Shown one piece after another: positions 1 through 6,144 of a stretch of 8,179 nucleotides of DNA. The notes beneath the pieces were generated by a model, which was not told the DNA's origin, did no database searches, and saw only the letters and a list, made by a program, of their open reading frames with translations. The stretch is from Gammaproteobacteria bacterium. Its GTDB lineage: Bacteria; Pseudomonadota; Gammaproteobacteria; Pseudomonadales; Azotimanducaceae. The stretch's first letter is position 1. Every line of letters starts with the position of its first letter. The position numbers and the translations under genes were made by a program. The stretch is from contig JAPPHP010000367.1 in NCBI GenBank assembly GCA_028821035.1, positions 1 to 8,179 on the forward strand, read 5' to 3'.

Positions 1-50
1 GCTGACTGTTAATCAGCGGGTCGCTGGTTCGAGCCCAGCAGGCGGAGCCA
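1..50 (+). tRNA. tRNA-Asn (anticodon GTT), 3' portion; 5' end outside window
   Basis: The window opens inside a tRNA gene. A 5-bp anticodon stem (GCTGA with TCAGC, positions 1-5 and 13-17) encloses the 7-nt loop CTGTTAA, whose central triplet GTT is the asparagine anticodon. A 5-nt variable region follows. Next is a perfect T-arm, GCTGG/CCAGC around the loop TTCGAGC. The last bases are the acceptor 3' strand AGGCGGA, discriminator G and an encoded CCA ending at 50. The D-arm and acceptor 5' strand are off the left edge. Encoded CCA is normal in proteobacteria. The gene is followed within about 15 bp by the end of a decayed locus on the opposite strand. tRNA 3' ends are frequent integration sites, but no second copy of this 3' end was noticed in the window. 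Confidence 0.93.
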
Positions 51-63
51 ATCAACTCGAATC

Positions 64-449
64 TCACGCCGAACGATCGCTCTCGTAGAGAATCAGGTCG
101 TCCAGCCCGACGGTCAGAACGCGCGCGATAGCCGCCAACGTCTTCGTCGAGCCCTGCCGCCGTCCTCGCACGATCTGCGAGAGAAGAGCCCTCAGCCGGG
201 GAGCGCGAGGGGGAACCCCTCGCAAGAAGCTAGGTCGGGTGGATCCCGACCTTCTCCGCGACGTGTCGCTGCCGCCAGCGCCATTGTCTCCTGCGTCTTC
301 TCGAAGCTGTCGATGTCCTGCACGACCACCTTGGCAGTACCGTTCTGCGTATTGACCAGTGGCTCCCCCCGGTTGCCGAGTCTGCGCACGATCTCCGAAG
401 CATGGGCCTTGAGGTAGCTGATGGGCCTGACCTGGCCGGACTGTTTCAT
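64..449 (-). pseudogene. Broken Phd-type antitoxin fused to a disrupted XRE helix-turn-helix gene
   Basis: A good start is present: ATG at 449-447 preceded by AGGAGG with an 8-nt spacer. Residues 1-58 read as a Phd/YefM (prevent-host-death) antitoxin. They begin MKQSGQVRPISYLK and continue through LVNTQNGTAKVVVQDIDSF to KTQETMAL. After that the family pattern stops (near 275) and the frame runs through unrelated residues to a TGA at 192-194, giving an 85-aa hybrid. In a second frame, 274-233 reads QRHVAEKVGIHPT. In the third frame, 183-64 reads LSQIVRGRRQGSTKTLAA and on through GLDDLI to a stop. Together these two pieces match the recognition-helix half and C-terminus of an XRE-type HTH regulator (expected joined form ...GIHPTYLSQIERGRR...). 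The reading is that a deletion joined the phd 5' part to the XRE gene, and a short insertion then broke the HTH. Usual Phd proteins are about 80-90 aa and bind a RelE/ParE-type toxin. No toxin gene remains. A truncated Phd DNA-binding domain could still be made. Confidence 0.72.
184..251. repeat. Two adjacent perfect hairpins inside the broken HTH gene
   Basis: Positions 205-212 (GCGAGGGG) pair perfectly with 216-223 (CCCCTCGC) around a 3-nt loop. Positions 233-239 (GGTCGGG) pair perfectly with 245-251 (CCCGACC) around a 5-nt loop. Nine bases separate the two stems. The first hairpin lies within the 46-49 bp (about 184-232) that interrupts the HTH reading between the HPT and LSQI segments, so it is probably part of inserted DNA. 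The second falls in the HTH coding segment that encodes KVGIHPT and may be coincidental. The arrangement recalls small palindromic elements such as REP/BIME units, but no known family signature was recognised and no second copy was seen in the window. Confidence 0.45.
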
Positions 450-457
450 GGGTACGC

Positions 458-463
458 CCTCCT
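458..463 (-). promoter_or_regulatory. Ribosome binding site of the Phd-type antitoxin remnant
   Basis: The minus strand reads AGGAGG, ending 8 nt before the ATG at 449. It is a consensus Shine-Dalgarno and fixes the antitoxin start inside a much longer open frame that runs antisense through the neighbouring dioxygenase gene. Its survival shows that the 5' end of the antitoxin is intact although the 3' end is not. Confidence 0.75.
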
Positions 464-516
464 GTCGGTCCAAACATGGTTCGTAAACAGGTCGGCGCCC
501 CGTATGCGCCAAGCTC

Positions 517-533
517 ACGATCGAATCTATCGT
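517..533. promoter_or_regulatory. Possible palindromic operator between the Phd remnant and the dioxygenase
   Basis: ACGAT (517-521) and ATCGT (529-533) form a perfect inverted repeat around 7 nt in the 114-bp gap between two divergent starts (449 minus, 564 plus). Antitoxins and HTH regulators usually bind palindromes of this kind upstream of their own operon. The arms are only 5 bp, no clear -35/-10 pair could be placed, and chance occurrence is quite possible. Confidence 0.2.
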
Positions 534-563
534 ACTCTGTCGAAGAGAAGGGGGCCTGATGGC

Positions 564-1820
564 ATGGACTTCGTGAAGATATTCGAGGATTGGCGCCGGG
601 TCGTGGCGCGTTCCGTCCTGGTGTTCCACCTTGTGTGCGCCGCGGTGGGGGTGCTCGCGCTGCTCGGCGTGATCTCGACCCCGTTCATGGGCGACCCGTC
701 CCCGGGCGGCGCTACGCTCGCCACGGCAGCCATCGCCGGGCTGCTCTGCCTGCTTGGGTCGTGTGCGCTCGGGGGTGGAGTTCGCTATGCGGTCTACGGC
801 GACTTCAGGCTGCTGCCGAGCCGGAGCTTCCGCGACTACTACGCCGGGGACGACGACGGTGGCGAGGGCACGGCCCACGTGGCGCCGCCGCTTCCCGCAC
901 GCACCCAGCGGGGCCCCGACGACGATCTGGTCGATCGGGCCCGCGAGTCCGTTTCGAGCGGCGACCTGGACGGCTTCCAGGACGTCTTCAACCGGCTCCA
1001 GGCCCGCCCGGCGATTCCCGCAGGCGAGATCTCCGAAGAGCTGGCGCCACGAATTCGCGAGTTCGGTCTCGAGCGCAACTGCTGCGAGCTCTGGGAGCAG
1101 GGCTACACCGTGGTCGAAGATGTCGCGCCGCCGGAGTACTGGCGCGATCTGCGGGCGGCCATCCTCAAGGCCGCTTCCGCAGACCCCGGCGCGAGGGCTG
1201 GATCCATGGGTTCCACCTTGATGCCGAAGTATCCGGCCGTGGCCGAGGCCGCCGTCAACCCGAAAATGATGGCGCTCGCGGAGTTCTCGGTGGGCGCCGG
1301 GTTCATCCTCAGCAACGTTGCCTCGTCCATCCGCAGGAAGGGGGACCGGAACATCGGGCTGCACTGCGATCAGGTTTGGCACCCCGTGCCGTTTCCCGAG
1401 CACAACCTCTTCCTGACGGCGTGCTGGGCCTGCGATGACTTCACGCCTGAGGCCGGCCCGACCACCGTCGTCCCGGGCAGCGCGGCACGACGTCGGCCAC
1501 CGAACCTCGATGAGATCGGCTCGACGGCGACCGTGCCCATCGAGTGCAAGGCCGGATCGATCGCCGTGTGGGACGGTCGGACCTGGCACGACAACGCCAC
1601 TCGCACGATCGACGGCGAGCGCGCCGTTCTGCACGTGTCCTACACACGGCTGATGATGCGGCAGATGGAGGTCTATGCGCGGTCGGTCCAGGATCGCCTG
1701 GTCGAACGGCACGGCGAGCCGATGGCCCAGCTCCTGGGTCGCTACGACTTCCTGGCCAAGCCGGAGGGCAAGGCCTACGTGGACGGCTTCATGCGCGCGA
1801 TCGCCTACTCGCGCCGGTAG
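564..1820 (+). CDS. Membrane-anchored phytanoyl-CoA dioxygenase (PhyH) family protein
   Basis: This is a 418-aa non-heme Fe(II)/2-oxoglutarate-dependent oxygenase. The C-terminal part (about 175-415) carries the double-stranded beta-helix signature. The metal triad is H267-x-D269 (in LHCDQVWH) and H342 (in TWHDNATR), with R353 (GERAVLHV) 11 residues later as the likely 2-oxoglutarate anchor. PhyH relatives hydroxylate lipids, alkaloids and other small molecules; the substrate here is unknown. Unusually, the N-terminus holds two hydrophobic helices (about 16-38 and 49-72) with basic residues before the first and after the second. This predicts a hairpin with the enzyme on the cytoplasmic side. 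An acidic, low-complexity linker (about 95-121) follows. Start choice: ATG 564 has a purine-rich AGAAGGGGG about 9 nt upstream. In-frame ATGs at 402 and 504 are less likely, because the former lies inside the divergent antitoxin. The next gene on this strand is 476 bp away, so it is probably transcribed alone. Confidence 0.85.
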   Translation: MDFVKIFEDWRRVVARSVLVFHLVCAAVGVLALLGVISTPFMGDPSPGGATLATAAIAGLLCLLGSCALGGGVRYAVYGDFRLLPSRSFRDYYAGDDDGGEGTAHVAPPLPARTQRGPDDDLVDRARESVSSGDLDGFQDVFNRLQARPAIPAGEISEELAPRIREFGLERNCCELWEQGYTVVEDVAPPEYWRDLRAAILKAASADPGARAGSMGSTLMPKYPAVAEAAVNPKMMALAEFSVGAGFILSNVASSIRRKGDRNIGLHCDQVWHPVPFPEHNLFLTACWACDDFTPEAGPTTVVPGSAARRRPPNLDEIGSTATVPIECKAGSIAVWDGRTWHDNATRTIDGERAVLHVSYTRLMMRQMEVYARSVQDRLVERHGEPMAQLLGRYDFLAKPEGKAYVDGFMRAIAYSRR

Positions 1821-1834
1821 CGGCTCGCAGAAAA

Positions 1835-1856
1835 GGTTGCGCCTGCGGGCGGAACC
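1835..1856 (+). terminator. Terminator-like hairpin after the dioxygenase gene
   Basis: GGTTGCGCC (1835-1843) pairs with GGCGGAACC (1848-1856) around a TGCG tetraloop. The stem is 9 bp with one mismatch and begins 14 nt after the TAG stop. It is GC-rich and well placed for termination, but only two T residues follow, so it is not a canonical intrinsic terminator. It could instead be a stabilising 3'-end structure. Confidence 0.35.
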
Positions 1857-2011
1857 CTTGATCGAAGGACGACGTCGCGTTCCAGGCCCGAGTGCAACCG
1901 GTCGAATAGAGTAATGTTGCCTGTCGTGACCCCGCACCCCCTGCCGCTAGCATCTCTTACCGGGCAGGGCAGCATTGGATTGCCGGTTTCGTCGACGGGG
2001 TTGTTGAAAGA

Positions 2012-2248
2012 CTACAGGTCGTAGTCGGGAACGACGAAGTAGTCCGTTCGCACCACGCGATCGTCCGCGGCAACGCTGAACAGAACGCCAAAGTTTCCGG
2101 CGCCGAACGTATCGCTGAACACCCCCGCGGCCCAGTAGCCGTTGTCGGCGGCCCAGGTTGTCGTCCGCTGCGAAACGTGGTCGCGCCCGTGCTCCTTGAC
2201 TTCCACAAGCCCCATGTGCTAAGGACTTCCACTAAAGAGGTCGACCAT
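2012..2248 (-). pseudogene. Short coding-like remnant of unknown function
   Basis: The minus strand has an open stretch from ATG 2215 to TAG 2012-2014 (67 aa). It starts MGLVEVKEHGRDHV, includes WAADNGYWAAGVF, and ends ADDRVVRTDYFVVPDYDL. Codons end mostly in G or C, and the composition is like a real protein with many aromatic and acidic residues and no low-complexity arginine or proline runs. Upstream in the same frame, ATG 2248 gives MVDLFSGSP before a TAG at 2219-2221, so the segment may be a longer frame with one nonsense codon. No Shine-Dalgarno stands out for either ATG. No family was recognised. It may be a tiny hypothetical gene, the 3' end of a lost gene, or a chance open frame. It lies opposite the receptor's leader, so the two would interfere if both were expressed. 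Confidence 0.3.
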
Positions 2249-2282
2249 ACTGTAGTAGTGGACCACATTAGATCGGTCGCCC

Positions 2283-2290
2283 GAGGGAGG
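2283..2290 (+). promoter_or_regulatory. Ribosome binding site of the TonB-dependent receptor
   Basis: GAGGGAGG ends 6 nt before the ATG at 2297. It decides the start in favour of 2297 over the in-frame ATG at 2177, which would put 40 unrelated residues in front of the signal peptide. Confidence 0.75.
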
Positions 2291-2296
2291 ACACTC

Positions 2297-4558
2297 ATGG
2301 CCACCTTGCACCGCCCTATGCCGTTTCTTGCGGCTGCGCTAGCGGTCTTTTGGACCTGCGCCGTACCGAGCCAGAACGCGTTCGCCGAGGCGCCGGCCGC
2401 GACCGACACCGCGCCGTCCGGCGCGGTGATCGAAGAAATCGTGGTCACCGCATTGCGGCGTGAACAATCCTTGCAGGACACCGCCGCGACCGTCTCGGCG
2501 ATCACCGGGGAGAACTTGGAGAACATGGGCGCAACGGGCTTTACCGAATACGCGCGCTCGATACCTGGCCTTTCGTTCATCGACCGTGGCCTCGGGCAGA
2601 CTCAGATCACCATCCGGGGCGTGACAACGGAAGCGGTACGCCAAGATGCTCCGAAGGCGAAGGAGTCGGTCGGCGTCTATATCGACGAGGTGCCGGTTTC
2701 CAGTGCCCGAAACGCCCTGGATCCAAACCTGTTCGATGTCGAGCGCGTGGAGGTGCTGCGCGGCCCGCAGGGAACCCTGTACGGGTCTGGTTCCCTGGCG
2801 GGGACGGTGCTGGTGATTACCAACAAGCCGAACCCGGATGCCTATGATGCCAAAGTCAACGCGACCATCGCTTCCCAGGACGAGGGCGATGAGAACTACG
2901 CCTTGGACGGCATGGTCAACATTCCTGTGGTCGAGGGCCAATCCGCGCTGCGCATCGTCGGCTACTACCACGATACCAGCGGATTTATAGATAATGTCGC
3001 GATGTCGGAGGAGAACGTCGACCATGCACGCATGTGGGGTGTCAGGGTTGCCTACTCGCACCAGTTCACCGATAAGTTCGGCGCGCTCGCCAAAGTGCTC
3101 TACCAAGATCTGGAGAGGGGCGGCTTGCGTTACGCGACAGGAAACTCCGCCACCAACGATCCACGTTACGATGTTGGTGAGTTCGAACAATGGGCGCCTT
3201 CACGCCAACCTGTGATAGACGAGTTCGCGATTTACAATCTGGAATTGAACTACGATTTTGAATGGGCGAATTTGTTGTCCTCGACGTCGTACCTGGACCG
3301 GCAACACGAAGACCACGTCGATGTGACTTATATAACCGAGGCCTTCTTCGGGGTGCAAATCCCAGCACCGGCGGTCGACGCGCCTTCTGTAGAGAGTTTT
3401 GTTCAGGAGTTTCGGCTCAACTCAGCGGGCGATGGTCGGTTGAACTGGGTTGTCGGCGCGTACTACAACAACCTGGACAAGAACAATTTTGAGACCGTCA
3501 CAGCCTCGGGATTCGATGACGCCACGGGTTTGCCCTCGAGCCTGTTCGGTGCCCCACCTGACACCCTGTTAACTATTATCTTGGACCTCGAGGAGGAACA
3601 GACCGCGGTCTACGGCGAGATCGGTTACGCGCTGACCGACCAATGGACAGCCACGGTCGGCGCGCGCTGGTTCGATGTCACGCAGGATACCAGGACCTAC
3701 TGGGACGGTCTCTTTAACGGTGGCGTGGGCGTATTCATCGGGCAGGCCGATGAAAGCGCCGTCCATCCCAAGTTTCAAGTCAGCTATCAGGCAACCGACG
3801 ACGCCTTCTTGTATGCGGTCGCGTCGAAGGGCTTCCGCCTCGGTGGCACGAATGATCCGGTCCCCGAGGACCTCTGCGGTGAGGATCTCGCGGAGCTCGG
3901 CCTGAGCACCACGCCTCCATCCTACGATTCGGAGACCGCCTGGAATTACGAATTGGGCGCCAAAACCAGTTGGCTCGATCAGCGACTCACCGCCAATGCC
4001 ACGGTGTACCAGATCGACTGGGAGAGAATTCAGGGCACGCGCAACCTCGCTTGCGCATATCCTTTCGTAGAGAACGGGGGCGAGGCGCAATCGCGAGGTG
4101 TGGAGTTGGAGCTGGTCAGCCGGCCGACGCCAAACCTGGAATTCAGTCTCTCAGCTTCCTACAGCAAGGCTGAACTCACCGAGGACTTTGTAGCGCTTGG
4201 CGTACCCAACGGTACGACGCTACCGTGGGCGCCCGAATGGTCCAGCTATGGGGCGGTGACCTATCACTTCCCGCAGCGCGGTGAATACGGGTTCTACGTT
4301 CGAGCGGATATGAGCCATACCGGCAGCCGCTGGAATGACCTCAATCATGAGAGCCGTGGGGCAAAAGAGTTGTCGTCGTACACATTGGTCAATGTGCGCG
4401 GCGGCGTGGAGACGGCAAAATGGCGGGTAGAGCTGTTCGCCACGAATCTGAACAACGAACGCGCCGAACTCACCTATGACCAGAACCTGGCCGGGTTCAA
4501 CCGAATCTACCTGAATCGACCGAGGGCCATCGGGCTGACGGTCCACGCGCGGAGGTAG
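2297..4558 (+). CDS. TonB-dependent outer-membrane receptor
   Basis: This 753-aa protein is an outer-membrane active transporter that imports a ligand using energy passed from TonB-ExbB-ExbD. Residues 1-30 are a signal peptide (basic start, hydrophobic core FLAAALAVFW, cleavage after AFA). A TonB-box-like segment EEIVVTALRR (46-55) follows. The plug domain spans about 57-180, with the conserved ERVEVLRGPQGTLYG (149-163) and ITNKPNP (174-180). The rest is a 22-strand-type barrel with alternating aromatic girdle residues and typical late motifs such as GVELELVSRP and a final strand RAIGLTVHARR. No N-terminal STN signalling domain is present, so regulation through an anti-sigma partner is unlikely. 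Length is normal for the family. The plug and barrel style resembles the large receptor families of marine proteobacteria and sphingomonads that take up organic compounds as well as siderophores; the ligand cannot be assigned. It converges with the inner-membrane transporter gene (58-bp gap). Its GC content looks lower than that of the flanking dioxygenase gene. Confidence 0.93.
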   Translation: MATLHRPMPFLAAALAVFWTCAVPSQNAFAEAPAATDTAPSGAVIEEIVVTALRREQSLQDTAATVSAITGENLENMGATGFTEYARSIPGLSFIDRGLGQTQITIRGVTTEAVRQDAPKAKESVGVYIDEVPVSSARNALDPNLFDVERVEVLRGPQGTLYGSGSLAGTVLVITNKPNPDAYDAKVNATIASQDEGDENYALDGMVNIPVVEGQSALRIVGYYHDTSGFIDNVAMSEENVDHARMWGVRVAYSHQFTDKFGALAKVLYQDLERGGLRYATGNSATNDPRYDVGEFEQWAPSRQPVIDEFAIYNLELNYDFEWANLLSSTSYLDRQHEDHVDVTYITEAFFGVQIPAPAVDAPSVESFVQEFRLNSAGDGRLNWVVGAYYNNLDKNNFETVTASGFDDATGLPSSLFGAPPDTLLTIILDLEEEQTAVYGEIGYALTDQWTATVGARWFDVTQDTRTYWDGLFNGGVGVFIGQADESAVHPKFQVSYQATDDAFLYAVASKGFRLGGTNDPVPEDLCGEDLAELGLSTTPPSYDSETAWNYELGAKTSWLDQRLTANATVYQIDWERIQGTRNLACAYPFVENGGEAQSRGVELELVSRPTPNLEFSLSASYSKAELTEDFVALGVPNGTTLPWAPEWSSYGAVTYHFPQRGEYGFYVRADMSHTGSRWNDLNHESRGAKELSSYTLVNVRGGVETAKWRVELFATNLNNERAELTYDQNLAGFNRIYLNRPRAIGLTVHARR

Positions 4559-4616
4559 CGGGCTGACAAGACCGGATCATCGGGCCGGTGAAGTCGAACG
4601 CCGGCAGGCGAACGAT

Positions 4617-6116
4617 CTACTTGCCGCGATTGGTCACGGACATGATCTTTGAGTGGCGCGCGTCGAGCGCTGTCACGATGGAATGGTGTTTGTGACGGTC
4701 GAGTTGATAGTGGCTGAAACACCAGATCGCGGGGATGTATCCGAGCGCGAGCCCCGGTCCGGCGATCATCGCAAGCAGGAACAACGTGTCCGGAGGTATG
4801 TCGGCCGCCCTGACAGCCTCGCCTTTCGGCCAGTTGATCAGGTCCAGTGCGAAGCCCGCGACGGCGCCGCCGATACCGGCCGTGGCCTTGATCACGAACG
4901 CGTAGGCGCCGTAGAAGACGCCCTCCTGGCGTTTGCCGGTCGACAACTCCTGCTCGTCGGCAACGTCGCCGAGCATCGACCCCACGGCGACACTCACCTG
5001 CGAGACCAGCAGACCCGACATGAAGCTGCAAAACGCCAGCGCGACGACGACATCCATGGTCGCGGGCGCCGGGAAAAGGCCGATGTAGTGCAGGCAGACG
5101 GGCGCGACGGCAAAAACGACCCAACCCAGCGCACCGAGGATCAGCAACTCGCGCTTTTCCAGGTAACGCCCCAGCAGCGGGGCGAACATGTAGCCGATGA
5201 CCGTGCCAATGGGGATCAGTGCGAAAATGTAGATCACGCGTCCGGCCGCGACTTCCCAGAAGAACGTATACATGTACAGCGCCAACGCTTCACCGACGCC
5301 GATCGGCGCCGCAATGACGACGAAGCCGATCACCAGCCATCGAAACGAGACGCTCTTCAGTGCCTCTAGCATATCGAGCACAACCTGCTTCAAGGGCGCG
5401 TGCTGCGGGTTGGTTGGTTGCAGTAGCGAGGGGATCAGGTGATGCGTCCCCAACGCCGAACCAACGATCGAGGCCACCATGAGGAACGCAATCAAAAGTG
5501 CAAAAGGCGGATAGGCTACCGGGTTGAGCTGGCCGTTCTCATAGGCGTCGCTCGTCCCAAAGAACATGCCAAAGCCAAGAGTGTAGACCAGCAGTGTCCC
5601 GATGATCCCGAACACCGAGCGTCCGGCGACGATGACGGTGCGCTCCTGGTAGTCGCTGGTCATCTCCACACCCAGCGCCATGTGCGGCACCGAGTACAAG
5701 GTCATGGCGATGCGCGCGAGCACGCTGAAACACAGCAACCAGGCAAACAGTCCCATTTCGGAGTCGACGGGCGGAGCGAACAGCGCATAGAAGAACATCG
5801 CCAGCGGTATCGCGGACGCATACATGAACGGATGCCGACGGCCCCAACGCGAACGCCAGCCGTCGGACACGGAACCCATCAGGGGGTCGGTGATCGCGTC
5901 GATGGCGGTGGCGATCATCAACGCAATCGCGCACAACGAGCCGGAAAGACCGAGCACCTGGTTGTAATAAAACAGCAGGAACAGCGCGAACGTGGTCGAC
6001 TTCAACCCTTCCGCAAGCTGTCCGACCCAATAGGCGGTTTTGGTCGACAATCCCAACGATCTGGCGGCAGTGACGCCGGAAGGAACCCCGTACCTTGTGC
6101 CTTTGCCAGGGCCCAT
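4617..6116 (-). CDS. GPH-family (MelB-like) cation symporter of the major facilitator superfamily
   Basis: This 499-aa polytopic inner-membrane protein has about 12 hydrophobic segments, the first near residues 38-56. Helix 2 and its loop carry DAITDPLMG (73-81) followed by SRWGRRHPF (89-97). This is the GPH/MelB hallmark, with D73 and D77 at the spacing of the two sodium-site aspartates of MelB. Further family features are the SDYQERT loop (154-160), D384 and E388-E390 of the helix 10-11 loop, and TGKRQEGVFYGAYAF (393-407). GPH proteins move sugars, uronides and other organic solutes with Na+ or H+; specificity here is unknown. An Arg three residues before the first Asp in MelB appears to be Thr70, hinting at a non-melibiose substrate. 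The start at 6116 is preceded by AGGAAGGGAG, close to the ATG but usable. It lies 28 bp downstream of the M20 remnant on the same strand and converges with the TonB receptor. No strong terminator is visible in the 4559-4616 gap. Confidence 0.88.
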   Translation of the reverse strand: MGPGKGTRYGVPSGVTAARSLGLSTKTAYWVGQLAEGLKSTTFALFLLFYYNQVLGLSGSLCAIALMIATAIDAITDPLMGSVSDGWRSRWGRRHPFMYASAIPLAMFFYALFAPPVDSEMGLFAWLLCFSVLARIAMTLYSVPHMALGVEMTSDYQERTVIVAGRSVFGIIGTLLVYTLGFGMFFGTSDAYENGQLNPVAYPPFALLIAFLMVASIVGSALGTHHLIPSLLQPTNPQHAPLKQVVLDMLEALKSVSFRWLVIGFVVIAAPIGVGEALALYMYTFFWEVAAGRVIYIFALIPIGTVIGYMFAPLLGRYLEKRELLILGALGWVVFAVAPVCLHYIGLFPAPATMDVVVALAFCSFMSGLLVSQVSVAVGSMLGDVADEQELSTGKRQEGVFYGAYAFVIKATAGIGGAVAGFALDLINWPKGEAVRAADIPPDTLFLLAMIAGPGLALGYIPAIWCFSHYQLDRHKHHSIVTALDARHSKIMSVTNRGK

Positions 6117-6144
6117 CTCCCTTCCTAGCCGCGAGAATGTAGAG

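Larger units (their letters stand above)
1821..2296. other. 476-bp intergenic region between dioxygenase and receptor
   Basis: No full gene could be supported here. It contains a terminator-like hairpin just after the dioxygenase stop, a short minus-strand coding-like stretch (2012-2248), a long-loop inverted repeat (1939-1945 with 1963-1969), and the leader of the receptor gene. A TTGACT at 2196-2201 resembles a -35 box, but only a poor -10 (GCTAAG at 2218-2223) follows at 16 bp. A CATACT at 2246-2251 resembles a -10 without a partner. A short palindrome GTGG-A-CCAC (2258-2266) sits 30 bp before the receptor start and could be an operator. None of these promoter elements is convincing alone. 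Confidence 0.5.

Noticed and set aside
402..563. Upstream in-frame ATGs (402, 504) as start of the dioxygenase
   Set aside because: ATG 402 lies inside the divergent antitoxin coding segment, the extra residues resemble no domain, and the best Shine-Dalgarno-like sequence precedes 564.
450..1937. Very long minus-strand open frame antisense to the dioxygenase and continuous with the antitoxin frame
   Set aside because: The opposite strand encodes a protein with a full PhyH motif set. The antisense translation shows no family pattern and arises from high GC. Only the part from ATG 449 has an RBS and a Phd match.
1939..1969. Inverted repeat CCCTGCC/GGCAGGG as a terminator
   Set aside because: The stem is 7 bp with a 17-nt loop and no T-tract on either strand.
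4559..4616. Bidirectional terminator between the convergent receptor and transporter genes
   Set aside because: Only overlapping 5-bp GC stems (ACCGG/CCGGT and GCCGG/CCGGC) without T-runs are present. This is too weak to call.
4653..6128. Plus-strand open frames opposite the transporter gene
   Set aside because: They are rich in Arg, His, Gln and Asp with no hydrophobic core or motif. The minus strand gives an unmistakable 12-helix GPH transporter.
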